The translations under genes were made by a program, and so were the position numbers. Positions 27,876-40,233 of a DNA stretch of 64,000 bases are shown here, piece by piece. Source of the stretch: Rhyacichthys aspro (Eukaryota; Chordata; Actinopteri; Gobiiformes; Rhyacichthyidae); assembly GCA_036850595.1 (NCBI GenBank), contig CM072160.1, forward strand, positions 13,557,906-13,621,905, written 5' to 3'. The stretch's first letter is position 1, and each line of letters starts with the position of its first letter. The notes below the pieces were generated by a model that had not been told where the DNA came from, ran no database searches, and was given only the letters and a program-made list of their open reading frames with translations.

Positions 27876-28410
27876 AGCCGGTGTCGGGGGCTTTTGGCCA
27901 GACTGTCACTCCCTCGCTCTTCCAGCCCCACTCATCTCCGCTCTGTCGCGCTTTCTCCCTTTTCTCCCCTGCTGCTTTTTAAGCCTCCGGTGGTGCCAAC
28001 TAATATCTCACCTCCCCCTCGTACACGGCTCGTTCGACTCCTAGCTCCCTCGTCCCTCTCTCTGTCCTCATCTTCATCATTCAGCTTCTTCACCCTTTTC
28101 ACCCTTTTAGAGCAGGCAGTTGGTTTCTCCGCCGTTGTTTTCCGCGGCAAGACCCTGCCTTTTTGTAGGCTCACTGCCGGGACCAACAGTGCTTTACTAA
28201 GTGCTGTCCGTTTCGCACTACCTGTTTAGTATGCGCGGCGGAGTAATTGCTTGTGTGGAGGGATTTAGTCTGTGCTCGTGCCTGACCCTGTGTGTGTTTA
28301 CCTGGGTGTCTCGTTGCAAAAGTTGCACCGGTGTCAGTGCGTGTGCCCTCCGTTGCATTTGGTCAGACCTAGCCCAAGGATATTTTGGTGACCTTGGTCC
28401 TTGCCGCGCA
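27876..28410. promoter_or_regulatory. CpG-richer patch inside an intron, candidate internal promoter or enhancer
   Basis: By hand count about 29 CpG dinucleotides fall in roughly 535 bases, far denser than the surrounding CpG-poor intron. The first half is strongly pyrimidine-rich on the + strand. The second half includes GCGCGGCGG. The patch lies about 2 kb upstream of the exon at 30469. No TATA box or clear first exon was recognised. It could be an internal promoter, an enhancer, or just a local composition change. Confidence 0.35.
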
Positions 28411-30468
28411 TGTGAATGTGTTGCTCAATTATAGGCATTTGATTTCTGCGTGTGGGCGTGCTCGAGCTCCTGTGCATATATACAAGTACCCTTGAGGGCC
28501 ATGCTTAATGATAGGCTCGTTTGCACAGCTCTGCCTCTAATGATCTATTAAAGTACACTTAGCCAGTAATTATATGGCCAGTCCCGAAAGGCTTATGAGG
28601 TCCACTGGGAAAAGCCAAAGATACTGAGGCCTAGAAATCTGCCAAAGCAATCAATAGGATGGGTGTAAAGTAAACTCTTCTATAAGTTTATGAAGAATAA
28701 ATCGACGGGAAATTTGTGTTGACTGATGTACAGGTAGTTCAGTGAATATATGGATTAAGTGTTCTTCATGCATCTTTAGGAACAACTAATCCCTGTTTGA
28801 TCTCTGCTGCACAGGACGTTCACTTCTACCCCACTGTTACACTCCCAAAGTTAAGTTCATTTGCAATTCGAAATGTCAGCTGAAGAATGCCGGGTTATGC
28901 ATTTTATATATTACACTTTTCAAATTCATCAGAGGAGTTATAAACAACAAACTTTCTCTTCCCTGACAGCACGATTAAATCATTATGTCAGGCATTAACA
29001 TTAACTAAAGCTCAAGAACAGCTAGAAGCTTCCTTGATTGGATCCTCTAATCAGTAATAATGTTATATTGCATCTTCAATCAAAGATATCTAAGATGTGA
29101 CTGCATTGTCACATTTTACTGTCACATTATCACTTACTAATTTAATATCAAAAAGGGTACATTCTATTCTGTGAAAATTTAAATGAAAGATGCCCAGCTT
29201 AAATGGCTAAGATTGGCAGCTTCCAGAGAGTAATGGGCCTCCCACTCAGGGTCAGTGTGCAGTACTTCCCAATCCAGTGTGAGAGCGTCTTCTCAGTAAA
29301 GTGACCTGTGTTTGGCCCTTTGGGCAAAGAGCTTTTTCCACCAGCCTGCTTATCGTCTATTTCATTTACTGACCTCTTCACTCTTTTGCCTCTGTGCCCA
29401 TTATCTGATTTGTCTAATGCACCTCTCTTCCATTTTCCATTACCATTGAAAAGGCTGCTTTTGTGTTTTTTATTTTGAAAAACATGTGTTGCTTGGCTTT
29501 GCTTTAGACTTGTGTGTATTTGACCATCTATTCTTATAATTTGTCTGCTCATATAACTTTCCAGGATAATTGCTCCTTTGCTAACATTGCATTTCCACTT
29601 TTACAAACATTGCGAACTTGCCTTAGAAAACCCCAGAGTCGCATCTTGCCTTGTTCTTTTCTCCACTGCCTTCTAGTCTCCATTCTCTCACTCCTGTGCC
29701 CTCCACACCTGCTTATCTTGCGAGGCGGCGGCCTCAGTGACAGACAGACAGATAGCCTGGGCGACTGGGCCGAGTCTGGCTGTCATAAGCTGGATGGCAC
29801 TGCGGCTGCGATGCCATTGCTGCCACCTGAGGGGAGAATGGCTTGTGACACCTCTATTAACCTTCAGGAGATGTCCATTGGTCGTCACACCTCTGCTTCC
29901 TCCTCCCCTTTCTATCTCCTTCTGTCCCCTGTCTGCTGTCCCCCAGGCAACTCAAAGCCATCCAGTCCCTAGAGCAACAGAGCCAAATAACAAATGCCTG
30001 CCTTTCCTTTTTTTCACTTCCACAAACATTTCAATATGCCGCGGATTTCCATCTCGCTTTATCTGTTTGCCTCAGTGTCCTTGTTTTCTGCTTTCTCGGT
30101 TTGTGTGTCTCTTGGTAATTTTAGCTCATGAACATTGCAGCTCAAAATTCATGTAATGCCTCTTTGCCAAGAAAGTCATATGGCCAATGCATAATACAAA
30201 ATACCGTGCACTGGTGCATAGCTAAATAGTGGAAATGAACACATTGCTGCAGCTTTCTCATGTCAATCACATGGAATAATGAAAGCTAATGGAAACAAAG
30301 TGAGACAGATTAAATCGGATGTAAACCTGTTTGATTAACATGTGACCTTTTTCGTCTGACAATAATTCAATAACTCACTAGGTGTTATTTAGAGCAATTT
30401 GGTAGAATATCATTGTCGGACATGTTAATTGAGTACCCTTTTCTGTTTTCTCTCGCTTTGTGGCGCAG

Positions 30469-30630
30469 GAATTCTCTCTGCTGAGACTGGATGATGTGGC
30501 GGACCAGCGAGTCAACATCATTGGCTTTTCGGTCTTCAATAAAACCCACCCCTTCTTCCAGGATTTTGTGCTAAGCCTCAACCGCTCCTGGCAAGAGAAC
30601 TGTGACCATGCTCCCTTCGCTGGAACCCCA
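30469..30630 (+). CDS. grik4: grik4 exon: amino-terminal domain (162 nt)
   Basis: Fifty-four codons starting EFSLLRLDD and ending DHAPFAGTP. The acceptor is TGGCGCAG, with a fairly T-rich run upstream. The donor is CCA|GTTAGT at 30631. Conserved family features are the VN-I-GFS-FN block and SWQENCDH-PF-G. GRIK4 has QENCDHVPF where GRIK5 has RENCEAST, so this exon is diagnostic. NKT (FNKTHP) and NRS (LNRSWQ) are possible N-glycosylation sites. It is phase 0 at both ends. A CA microsatellite starts 13 nt after the donor, which may affect splicing. Confidence 0.96.
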
Positions 30631-33014
30631 GTTAGTTCCCAATACACACACACCAACACACACACACACACAATGCGGAGTTATTCATGTAACACAAAAA
30701 AATCCTGCTCATTTATTTCTACATTTTAAAGTCAAACAGTGGAATCACTTCGAAAACACAAATGCCTGTACCGCAGTGACATTTACCCAGTTAACTGCTG
30801 TAGTTGCAGGTATTGCTGTAGGCAGTTGTTGTTTGGCAGACAGCTCATTAGCAGTGTTTGGTGCCTTTCTTATTACATTTATAATGGCATCCTTGTTACA
30901 GCTTTAGAGGAAAAGCAAAGCAAAATAGCGCCTTACCATCACCGCTTCTGCTTTAAATCATGTATCCTCCTCACCTGAAGCTTGTTGTAGCTCAGTACTA
31001 TGCATGTTCTGATGAATGAGAGACATCAAAGCAGCCTCACTACTTAATGTGGGAGGTTTGGTTTAACTAATTAAAAAGAAATAGAAATCATGTTTTGCTG
31101 TGTTGCTGTAATGTTATGAGATGGACTCTGATTCAGCAAATACCGTATCATAAAAGTCCTGCAAACACAATGAGTGCCACATAGTCGTACATGATTACAG
31201 TTTTATAGGAAACTAAATTTATGACTCTGATCCCACAGCGCAATAAATGCTCTCAAGGCTAAGCACCCTGACACTTTTGTCCAGAAGTGTCACTCATAAA
31301 AAGGTCAGTAAAAGAAAGCATAATCGTATGTATTCATGTAGGACCCACTTCGCTGTAAGAACTGTAACTGTAGCTCGAAAATCTAAAATAAAGCAGTGGC
31401 TCTACCGTACCAGTTCCTTCCATTTGAATTATTGAAGGATGAACCGGGCCGAGACTAGTTGAAGACAAAGGCAAAGATGTGCACGCAGCAGGTCACTGTA
31501 ATTCTTCAGAGCCTGTGGCAATTAAGTCTTGTGCCTAATTAACTAATAAGTAGAAAGAATAAAGGCTGATGATGGCGGAGCAAGAATGTGATGAACTCAT
31601 TTAGACATGCACATAGATAATATGCTGTCGTTTCATCTACTGTAATTAGGTCTGCAGGATGTGTGACTACAGGGCTCGTACATGCAGGATCAGCATGCAC
31701 AAATGACCTTTTACATGTACTTGCTCACACACGCTATGCATTCTGGGATGGGTGGCTTACAAAAGACAGTCAGCTAAATGTCAAACACAAGACATACCAG
31801 CCTTAGAAGTTTATAAAAAGATTTTGAGGGGATTATTGTTGAGTAGATGATACTACCTTTAAATAACTCGCAACAACTCGCTGTGACTTGTCAAATTATC
31901 CTCAAGCCGTAAAAAGACAGGGAGTGAAACAGACAAAGATAGCCCTTATCCGTATCTGGAACTAGAAAATCAATAGGATAGGTACACAAGATGAGCCTAG
32001 AGGAGATCAAACCTAAGAGGGCTGTTAAAGTGGTCTTATTTTTAAAACAGGCCTGAAATATCAAACGGAGCGCTACCTTTCATAGTGTATGTACTGAAAC
32101 TTTTACTTCAGCATAACAGCAACAACATTTATAAATGGTTCAGATCTGTCATGTGCACTGTAATTTATGTTTTTAAAGATGGCTTTAACACATGAGACTT
32201 CACACAGACTTAAGTAAAATGAACAAATTCATCTCTTCATTCATTCATCTCTCAGAGACAGATAAAATGTGGAAAATAATCAGGCTGATTTTGTCCTTTA
32301 CTTTTTAATGGTGTGTAATAATTGGCCTCAACTTTCTCTGCACTAAGCCATTATCTCCTTATGGCACACCTGAAGTGCATCCATCACAGTTGAAAATGAC
32401 TTCACAGACTGATTGCGTACAACACATTGCTCTTAATGTTCTATCTCTTTAATGCTAAGCTGTAATAGATCAAAACGTGCACTATAATGGCCTATTGTGC
32501 TGTCTTCCAAAATTAACTACTCACTGGGAATGTTCTGAGCCCTGCATGTAGATGCACCAAACCTCAGGTCCATTTCATCTGCACGTCTATTACACCACTG
32601 TAGAGCAGTGAAGGTGTGACTGACTGGATTCTAATGCAGGGCATCGTGCATTTTAATCAAATGTACATAGCAGGATGTGGTATTAGTGATGCTGCAGCTG
32701 TTTGTACAAAGAAGATGAGAGAAATAGCTGTCTCTCCCACTGTGTTTTGGCCCTTTCTGAGGGAGCCAGGAGTAATTGGAATGGTCAGGGAGTGCCAGCT
32801 TTACTGGGGATAAGAGTAGAAGGGACAGAGACCCAAAGAGAGGGAGATGGTTTTTAATGCCGTCAGCAGATCACAGTCTTTCTAATGATCTAATCGAATA
32901 ATCCCAGTCCTACTCAGGGGACGGGTTAACCCCTCACTGACCACTAACCACTGACATGTTACGCTTTTAAATGCATGTGCATGCATAATGTATTCTCCTT
33001 CTTCTGCTCTGCAG
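30631..33014 (+). other. grik4: grik4 intron, 2.4 kb
   Basis: Phase-0 intron that begins with a CA tract at 30644-30672. A repeat-free AT-rich stretch at about 31500-31660, with TAATTA and TAATTAG words, resembles conserved non-coding DNA. The acceptor is CTTCTGCTCTGCAG. Confidence 0.85.
30644..30672. repeat. CA microsatellite next to a splice donor
   Basis: Two CA blocks separated by a CA-breaking 'CCA', starting 13 nt past the donor at 30631. CA-rich RNA is the known binding motif of hnRNP L. Confidence 0.9.
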
Positions 33015-33167
33015 CTCTCCTCAGCGCTGCTCTTTGATGCAGTATACGCGGTGGTGGCAGCAGTCCAGGAGTTGAACCGGAGCCAAAATGTTGGCGCCAC
33101 TCAGCTCTCCTGCAAATCCTCAAAGATCTGGGAGCACGGGACCAGCCTCATGAATTACCTGAGGATG
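33015..33167 (+). CDS. grik4: grik4 exon: amino-terminal domain (153 nt)
   Basis: Fifty-one codons from LSSALLFDAVYAVV to HGTSLMNYLRM. The acceptor is CTGCTCTGCAG and the donor GTAAGG. The SSALLFDAVYAVV-AVQELNRSQ block matches GRIK4; GRIK5 has SAALMFDAVHVVV. NRS in LNRSQ is a possible N-glycosylation site, and HGTSLMNYLRM is shared across kainate receptors. Between them, around VGATQLSCKSSKIW, the sequence diverges most from mammals, although the Cys and Trp are kept. Phase 0 at both ends. Confidence 0.96.
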
Positions 33168-33715
33168 GTAAGGTCATCTCAGTGGGACATCACTGAAAGA
33201 TTCATAACACTATACTTTCTATACCAAGAATTATTGCAGAGAAAACTTCAATAGTTAATATTATTGATGATCATAATTGTTTCACATTTGACATGTCAAG
33301 AGGTTAATAACCAAGATATTAAACTGAGAGCAGATGATAATGCCTGCAGTATCATTCTTGATAAATATACACTCCTTATCCAGTGGGTCAGTTTATCTTA
33401 TTCTTTCCATTATCCCCCAACAATGGAAGAGGGAGATAAAGATGAGCTGTCAGTGGATAAAATGTTTTTCTATTAGGGAGAAATGGCTATAAGTGATTGG
33501 GCTATCCAGATGCTTGAATGTGACACGTCTTTGATACCAGCCTGTTAGTCTTTCTTTGTCACACACTTAGATGTGAGTAATGCCTCGGTTATCCGTGCTA
33601 TAAATTGAAGACATTACGGGCTGATCTTTCATATTATAATCCTAAATGTGACATACCGATGCTGTGATGTTGTCTCTTTAGTCATTTCCATTTTGTGCAT
33701 GTGTGCCTTGAATAG
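33168..33715 (+). other. grik4: grik4 intron, 548 nt
   Basis: The shortest intron in the visible gene. No repeat or conserved-looking block was seen. Its 3' end (TGTGCCTTGAATAG) has a weak, interrupted pyrimidine tract. Confidence 0.85.
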
Positions 33716-33820
33716 GTAGAGCTGGAAGGTCTGACGGGACACATTGAATTCAACAGCAAAGGCCAGCGGTCCAACTATGCCCTAAGGATCATGCAGAACA
33801 GCAAGGAAGGCCTGAGGCAG
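33716..33820 (+). CDS. grik4: grik4 exon: end of amino-terminal domain (105 nt)
   Basis: Thirty-five codons beginning VELEGLTGHIEFNSKGQRS and ending SKEGLRQ. The acceptor is the unusual GAATAG with a poor pyrimidine tract; the donor is CAG|GTAAAG. The LTG-IEFN-KGQR-NY-L-I block is the last beta strand region of the amino-terminal domain in kainate receptors and fixes the frame. VELEGLTGHIEF is the GRIK4 form; GRIK5 has VEYDGLTGRVEF. The exon is too short to stand out as an open frame and was found by joining its neighbours. Phase 0 at both ends. Confidence 0.95.
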
Positions 33821-36800
33821 GTAAAGTCACTCCAAGTCAAGTCCTTTTACTCAATTGCTTCAAAAGATGTCTCGATGTAAAAAGGTTGATGTTAATGATA
33901 GTGTTTTTGAAAATCCCCGCATACTATCCACGGCAATGTTTCCATTTCTGAAAACGCTGTAACTGACAGTTAAACTCCACAGCAATGGCCACTTTTATGG
34001 TGGTTATATAGCAGTGATCGTGCAGCAGGGAGCCATCATGACTGCTTTTCAGCTGAGCATGTGTCCCCCATTATTCCACTGTTACACAAGTGGCTCAGCG
34101 CCTCCAGCAAATTTAAATATTATGTAAGGCTTGGATGTTCACCTACCAAGTTTATGCGTGTATGACTCCTACTAATTATATTGTTTTCTGTGCAGTTACA
34201 TCACATTAGTTTATTAGTTCATATTGTACAAAGACTGAAGAATAACGTTGCATGTGTTCACAGTTCAGCGTTTTGCAGATAATTAAAGTAAACCCGTTAC
34301 TGAGATATTGCTGCGTGCAAAGCAACAGGGATTTGTGGCTTGTATTGATCGCTACCAATCACTCCAGTGTTGCCGTCTCAAGCCTCTGATGCTGGGATTT
34401 TAGGCTTCATGAACAAGCTCCCATTGTAAACTGCTTTAGTGGAAATTGCCTGAATGCACCACCAACCATTTTAGTCTATGTCCAAATCCTGCTGTGTGTG
34501 AGAAGCTTTCTTCCTTCAACATGGACTTTACTGCAGGCTAGCACTCTTTTAAATCACTCAGATTAAATACATTTAACAGGATTAGAACAAATAAGAGCAG
34601 TCAGTGGTCCGATGTAAAGGGATTGAAGCTTGGAGAAACTGCAGCCTTGTAATGAATGGCATTGGCTCTCGATATTGGTTAGGTTTATGGTCAGTGTCTT
34701 TAATGTTTCATTTATAGAGAAGTAAAGGTTTTATATAAATCATGTTGCCTTAAAAGCTGTGTGATGAAGGTAAGACTTGAGATGAAAGTCAGGTCAGGTG
34801 ATAACCTGTGGGTTTTAAAAATAGTTCTTTTTATATGAGTCATAAAATGCTGCAGATTTCACACTTTATATTGATGTGCTCCAAAAGGTATGAAAGTTTG
34901 TACAACTTGCTTTACTGTGAGGGGAAATATGGTTATATGGATGAACAAGGTTAAGCTGAGAGCTTCTCTAGAAGGGAACTAGGATTTGACTTGAAAGTAA
35001 ATGTCTTTTAAATGAGTTGTCACTGCCAGTAGTACTTGCAATTGTCTGAGGCATAGTGAAACGTATTCAACTTGTAAAAACATCATTTATGTCACACCAA
35101 AATGAATGGTAAGGGACCTGCAAAATATGGCTTTATTGTAGCCTTAAGCCTTCCACTAAAAACAGAGGCGGCAGCTACAGCTGAGTTTAGAGAGATCAGT
35201 TCAGGCATTGTTTTAATCGTACCACTCCTGTTGTTTCTGTTCTCATTTATCATTTACCTCTGTACAGCACACATGGGGTTATAACTTTTATTCCACTTAT
35301 TGTATGTGTAAATGTCTGTAAATATATATGTTATCAATATTCAGGCAGACTTGCCATCTTTCTCAGCCTTTGTTTTGCCTCTATTCAATCAGTATCATCA
35401 TATATAATTGTATAACCATTCACACATATTTTGCATACAAGCTCCACAATGGTCCTTTATTTCTTATAAAGCTTTCATGTTATGGACTTAAGACCTCCTG
35501 TGATTTCAAACCAACAGCTTATGAAATGCTTTATGTGCCCTGTCTGTTAGCCTGACAGCTTTGCTGTGTTTTACCCTGTTGCCCTGTCAGACTTGCATTA
35601 CCTACAGTGTGTATGGTTATTAACTTGTCCCTAAGCCACACGCTGCCAGTGGCTCAGCAGCAGGTACCTACTTTCTCTGTTGTTTTAGTGTTGTTGTTTC
35701 TTTATGGCACCACTAGTAAGACATTTTAGAGGGGAATGCAGCGCTTCACACCTGCTCCAGGAACATTTGACCGTGTTAGTGGTAGTGAAAAGGTGAACAA
35801 GTTATTGTCTATGTTAGAGAAAAATCCCTAGCTAAGCAAGGTGTAAAAGAGTCAGACAGCGGCCCATCTGCCTTTATTAACCTTGTCTGTGTGTGTCCAT
35901 GTCCCCTCTTTATCCTGGCACTGAGCCAGTCCAGCAGAAGGATAATGCTATCACAGCCTAATGTGATGATTTCAGGCAGAAGTATTATAAAGAAGCCCTG
36001 CCAGTTATGGTAATGGTGAGAGGCAAGGTTTTAGACAGGGTTACGAGATGGGCTGTTGTTTGTTTTGTTGACTAACACCTCCCACACACTGCCGGGTTGG
36101 GGTAGCTTTAGCCAGGCAGACACTGGATCTGCCAGTGGCTTGGCCGGGATAGGAAAGGTGGCTCCCTGCCCAAGCACTCACTCGCTCAGGCCTATATGTG
36201 AGCTGAGGTAGATTTATAAACACATGACTTACTTCTGGTTGATTTATGCAAGATAGTATCAACACCCCCGCTCTCTGTGACCTGTGAATGCAGGCAAAAT
36301 GAATAGATGATTTCAAAATGCAACCTGCAAAGTGAAAAGATCATCCTCTATCATCTTATTTTCTACACATTGTGGAGACAACAAGCAATGAGGCATGTAG
36401 ACAGCGGCCCACTGCCCCCTCTCTTCCTGCCTCTGTCATCTTGCTCTGTGTCTTAGTAGCACCCATTACCTTCTGAGATCAAATGTGTGACCATCAGCTC
36501 CCTGGGGCTTTAACACTCCACGGCCAATCACCATCCCAAATTGAATTTCTCTGGCAGACACTTTCACACATTACAACTTTTTCCTATCTGACTATCAATC
36601 TATCATACATACAGTTACATTACTATGTATTTCATGATTACAATTCCTCATTTTCAACAAAATCCCTTTTTCTAAAAAATTTTGAAAAATACTTAGACCA
36701 ATGATGGGAATAAAGAAGAAGAGGCAGGTTGGGTCAGAAGGCAGGACAAAAAATCCAATTCATTGCCAATAGAGTTTTGTACATATATGTGCAACAGCTG

Positions 36801-37254
36801 GCACAAATCATTGTGTAACCTAGTATATGTAAAACACTACATACTCCATACTGAAAATAGCTTTTATTTAACACACAAGGTTGGCAGTACTAGTCAACAG
36901 TACTTTTAGCTAAATTTTCTTTTGAGCTAAATCAGCTTATGTGTTGTTATTTTGTAGATTAGCAAATTTCCAGAAAGAATCATTATATATTGCAAAGATC
37001 AATTGTTTATTTGAAGTCTTATAAAACATACGGATGGCAGTTTTGTTAGTTCCACTATAGTCCAGAGTATGATGCATTTTAGTTACGCAATCATCTTTAT
37101 TTGTTGAGTGTTGGCAGGGGCAGTGGTTTTGCCAGCTGCTCCTGAGCTGGCAGCCAGGTAGGCCAATCATGATGGTGTAAGGCGTTGGCACGGCATCATC
37201 TCTGCTCTGGCCACTGCACCATTGGCATCTGTATCCAACAACCAGCCTCAGAGG

Positions 37255-37380
37255 AGCAGAGGAGCAGGTGGAGGCAGAAGGGAGACAAGGGAGGAGGACA
37301 AGGGGATGACAGGTGGAAGGTAAATGAGACAGAAAGGGCATGCACACGAAAAGTAGGACACAGAAAAAGTGAGCTATAAA
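37255..37380. repeat. Purine-rich low-complexity stretch
   Basis: A/G-rich + strand with GGAGCAG repeats and three GGG-or-longer runs near 37279-37305. No coding signal. Confidence 0.55.
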
Positions 37381-40233
37381 ACTACAAACTGAAGAAGAAA
37401 ATTTGAGCATATCAATGCCAGCTGGTGTTCTTTTTTCTTTTTTGAGCTATTTTAAGCTGTCACTGCCACACCTGAGTGAAAGGAAACTGTGCAGACATGA
37501 ACTCCTGCTTCCTATTCAATTATTTAAAGAAAATTGGTTGTAATCCTCTCTATCCTTTTGTTATGTCCTTTCAGTAGTCGGTGTAATGAGCTAGATAAAG
37601 TCTAATATTACATAGCTTCAGCATATGTGAATAGGATTTTGAGCAGATACTCTCCAGATGGTTTGAACATCAGGGGTGAGCTGTAAAAGTGTATCACTGC
37701 AGATTTCTATAAATGGCTAGTATAAGCTAAGCTGCTCCTTCTTGTTATAAAGCATAATTGTTGTCTTACTCAGAGCCTCTTGTTAGACAAGATTAGTGTA
37801 TTCTTTTCACATCATACGTGCGTCACTTTATTGTGTTGTCTTGTGGAAGCTGACAAGACTTCCCAGTGTTTAGTAGCAGACATGTCTGTGTGTATGCAAG
37901 TTTTATAGTTTCACGCTTCTCACAAGTGTGTGTTTGGCTGCTTATGTATGACCACTGAAAGAGCTTTTGCCAGAATCCGCTGCCTGCTTCTTGGCTCTGC
38001 ACACTGTCACACACCACAAGCCCACTGCCATCCATGCATGTTTAGCACAAGTCTTTTCCAGAGCAAACACAGTGGAGTGCCAGCTGATCACACTGACAGC
38101 AGCTCTCTGCAGCCCCTGGCCTCAGCAGACTGGGCCTTATCTTCTGCATGGAGCTCCCTGACAGCAGCATGCCTGTTAATTGGAGGAAGCTGTAAAATGA
38201 GTAATTATTGCAGTTCGGAGTAGGCAAGCTGTTGCCTGCTACAGCAGCCTCTGTTGTGTGGGAGTGTGTGTGGAAGCTGGAGTGGGTTTGTCTGTGCACA
38301 CAAGCTCTTCTCTGGGCTTTGCAGGAGTGGGCTGCCGTAAACAGCTCTGGCCACTTCCCGGAGAGAGGAGAATCACTAATTAAGTTTTCTAATGGAGGTA
38401 TTTCATCAATGCTGCAGCAATGTACCTGTGTGGGACAAAGAGAAAACAACACAGAGAGAGTGAAATGTGTATTGACGTGTTTAGGTGAGACTGAAAGAGG
38501 CTACAGACCAGCAAAAGGTTAGGGAGATGTTATGGAAAGACACGGCGCCTAGGAATGAAAAAGGCCAAAGGCAGCTTGAGGCATGACTCAAAGCAAATTG
38601 TTCCCATTATTGAGTTCACAGGTGGTGCGCTAAATTCAGCACACAAGATGGATTTGGTGCTGACATTGGCAGCCCTGCCACATTTATGTCTGTTTTTTAT
38701 GAAGTTTGCGGAGAGGCTGAGCTTTAACACACAAGTGAAGAAGTGTGACAGTGTGTAACATATATAACGACTACGGCTTACCATTTGTCTCTGAAGCGCT
38801 GAAATGCTACTCCTTCACTGTGAAAATGTGTTTTTGTTCTGTTCCCCAAGTAATAGAAATTCCTCCCTAGGCAAATTCACAAGCCGCCCCTGGCAGATTT
38901 ACTGAAATAGAAAGCGAGTGTCCCGACTCATTCCTTTTTATCAGGCTAGATTATATTTGCAGCAGCATTATAAGTGCAATGTCTGAATACAAAGAACATC
39001 AGAAGAGTCAAAAATAAAATAATCAAAATCAAGTCATTAAATCCAGTAAATTAGGTGAGTTAATTTAGGAGTATGTTCTTTTACATTTTATATTTTGCCA
39101 TTTTGCCTTCGATAAATTTTCTGCAGAAGGACCAGAAGTCAAGGTGTTTGTTCAGTCAGGTAGAAAACTGGATTGTGGCAAGGACAAGGCGTACTTTAAC
39201 CTCGGCTATTGATTTTTTAATGGTGTCTTCCTCCCACATAATAACCCATGTTGTGTTTTCACATGTCGGCAGAGTTTACGTGAGCACCGAGACCCCTAAC
39301 AAAATGGAAACCTGTCTGAGCATGTTGTTGTATATTATGAATTTTCATTTGAACTTTTGCTGCCTACTTATCTTCTGTTAACAATATTGTAACAGATGTT
39401 TTCATGTCAAAGCGCTCACGGGTGGAGCCATAGAGCAATGTAGTCAACGTGGACTCCCTGCCCTGTATATTGGGTGTCTGAGGGAACACTCTGTGCTTCG
39501 AGGACACAGACACACACTGTAGGCCACACGCACACTGCATAGGCACGACTTGAATTTGCATGAAATGATTTGAGCTGTTATTTACACACCACTTCCTCCA
39601 GTTAAAGGGTGACTGTGCTCGTTCAGTCTCTTTCTCTTTTCTATTGGATTTATTTATTTCCTGTCAGTGCGGCTCCTATGTTTATTACGGCAGTCTGCTT
39701 TTTCCGTGCCCCCTCTCTGCGTGTGAGAACACTATTACTCTGGATGCCCCCGCTGCTGCAAATGCAGATGCACCCAATTCAATTTCCCCTCTCTGCTGCA
39801 GGAAGGAAGGAACAGGTAGAACCAGTTAAGGGGATAAGGTGCCACATGTGAGGGACTGAGATGAGTGCGGTATTTAACGCTGCCTCCGCCCTCTTCTTTC
39901 CTTGAAGGACATTATCTCTGGAGTTCTGTGTGAGTGCACCGTGACATCGTTTGGATCTTGTTCTTTGCCCACGGCTCCAACAGAGATGAGTAACCTGAGA
40001 CATACAGCCTGATGCTGCTTCTAAAATCTGAGTGAACTAAGACCACTATGGTTACGGGAAGTCGTCTCTTTGTGCTGAAAATAATATCTTAAACAAAAGC
40101 ATTTTTCACGTAACGAATCTCTAATTCACCCACTTCCACATATCTGTATATTTGTGTTTGATATCTTTCATGCTGTCATTACAAGTTGTCTTGCTGCGTC
40201 CACTGTCTTGTTTTGTGTTCTTCTGCAAGGCCC

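Larger units (their letters stand above)
17873..30468 (+). other. grik4: grik4 intron, 12.6 kb
   Basis: Phase-0 intron between TSL and EFSLL. Contents are a short TG tract (18994-19008), a possible DNA-transposon relic (24801-24915), AT-rich repeat-free stretches that look like conserved non-coding DNA (25490-25690 and 26860-27010), a CpG-richer patch (27876-28410), and a pyrimidine-rich patch with a small GC-rich core (29600-29960). No second gene was recognised. Open frames over the C/T-rich patches are S-, P- and L-rich and look like composition artefacts. Confidence 0.8.

Noticed and set aside
27932..28186. 84-codon minus-strand frame with a basic KRVKRVKK cluster and an acidic run
   Set aside because: It is the complement of a C/T-rich patch. 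The charge clusters follow from purine bias on that strand, with no supporting splice or promoter signal.
29514..30156. Overlapping 152- and 139-codon open frames
   Set aside because: Both cover a pyrimidine-rich patch and have Leu/Pro/Ser-rich composition expected by chance. No family recognised.
35102..35284. 60-codon frame with a hydrophobic C-terminal stretch like a membrane helix
   Set aside because: Short, single, intronic, and without splice partners or a recognised family.
36937..37410. 157-codon minus-strand open frame with a hydrophobic start resembling a signal peptide
   Set aside because: Intronic. The hydrophobic and Pro/Ser-rich part is the complement of a purine-rich low-complexity stretch. 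No family recognised.
38042..38452. 136-codon minus-strand open frame
   Set aside because: Intronic, no recognisable domain, and overlaps comparable frames on the other strand.
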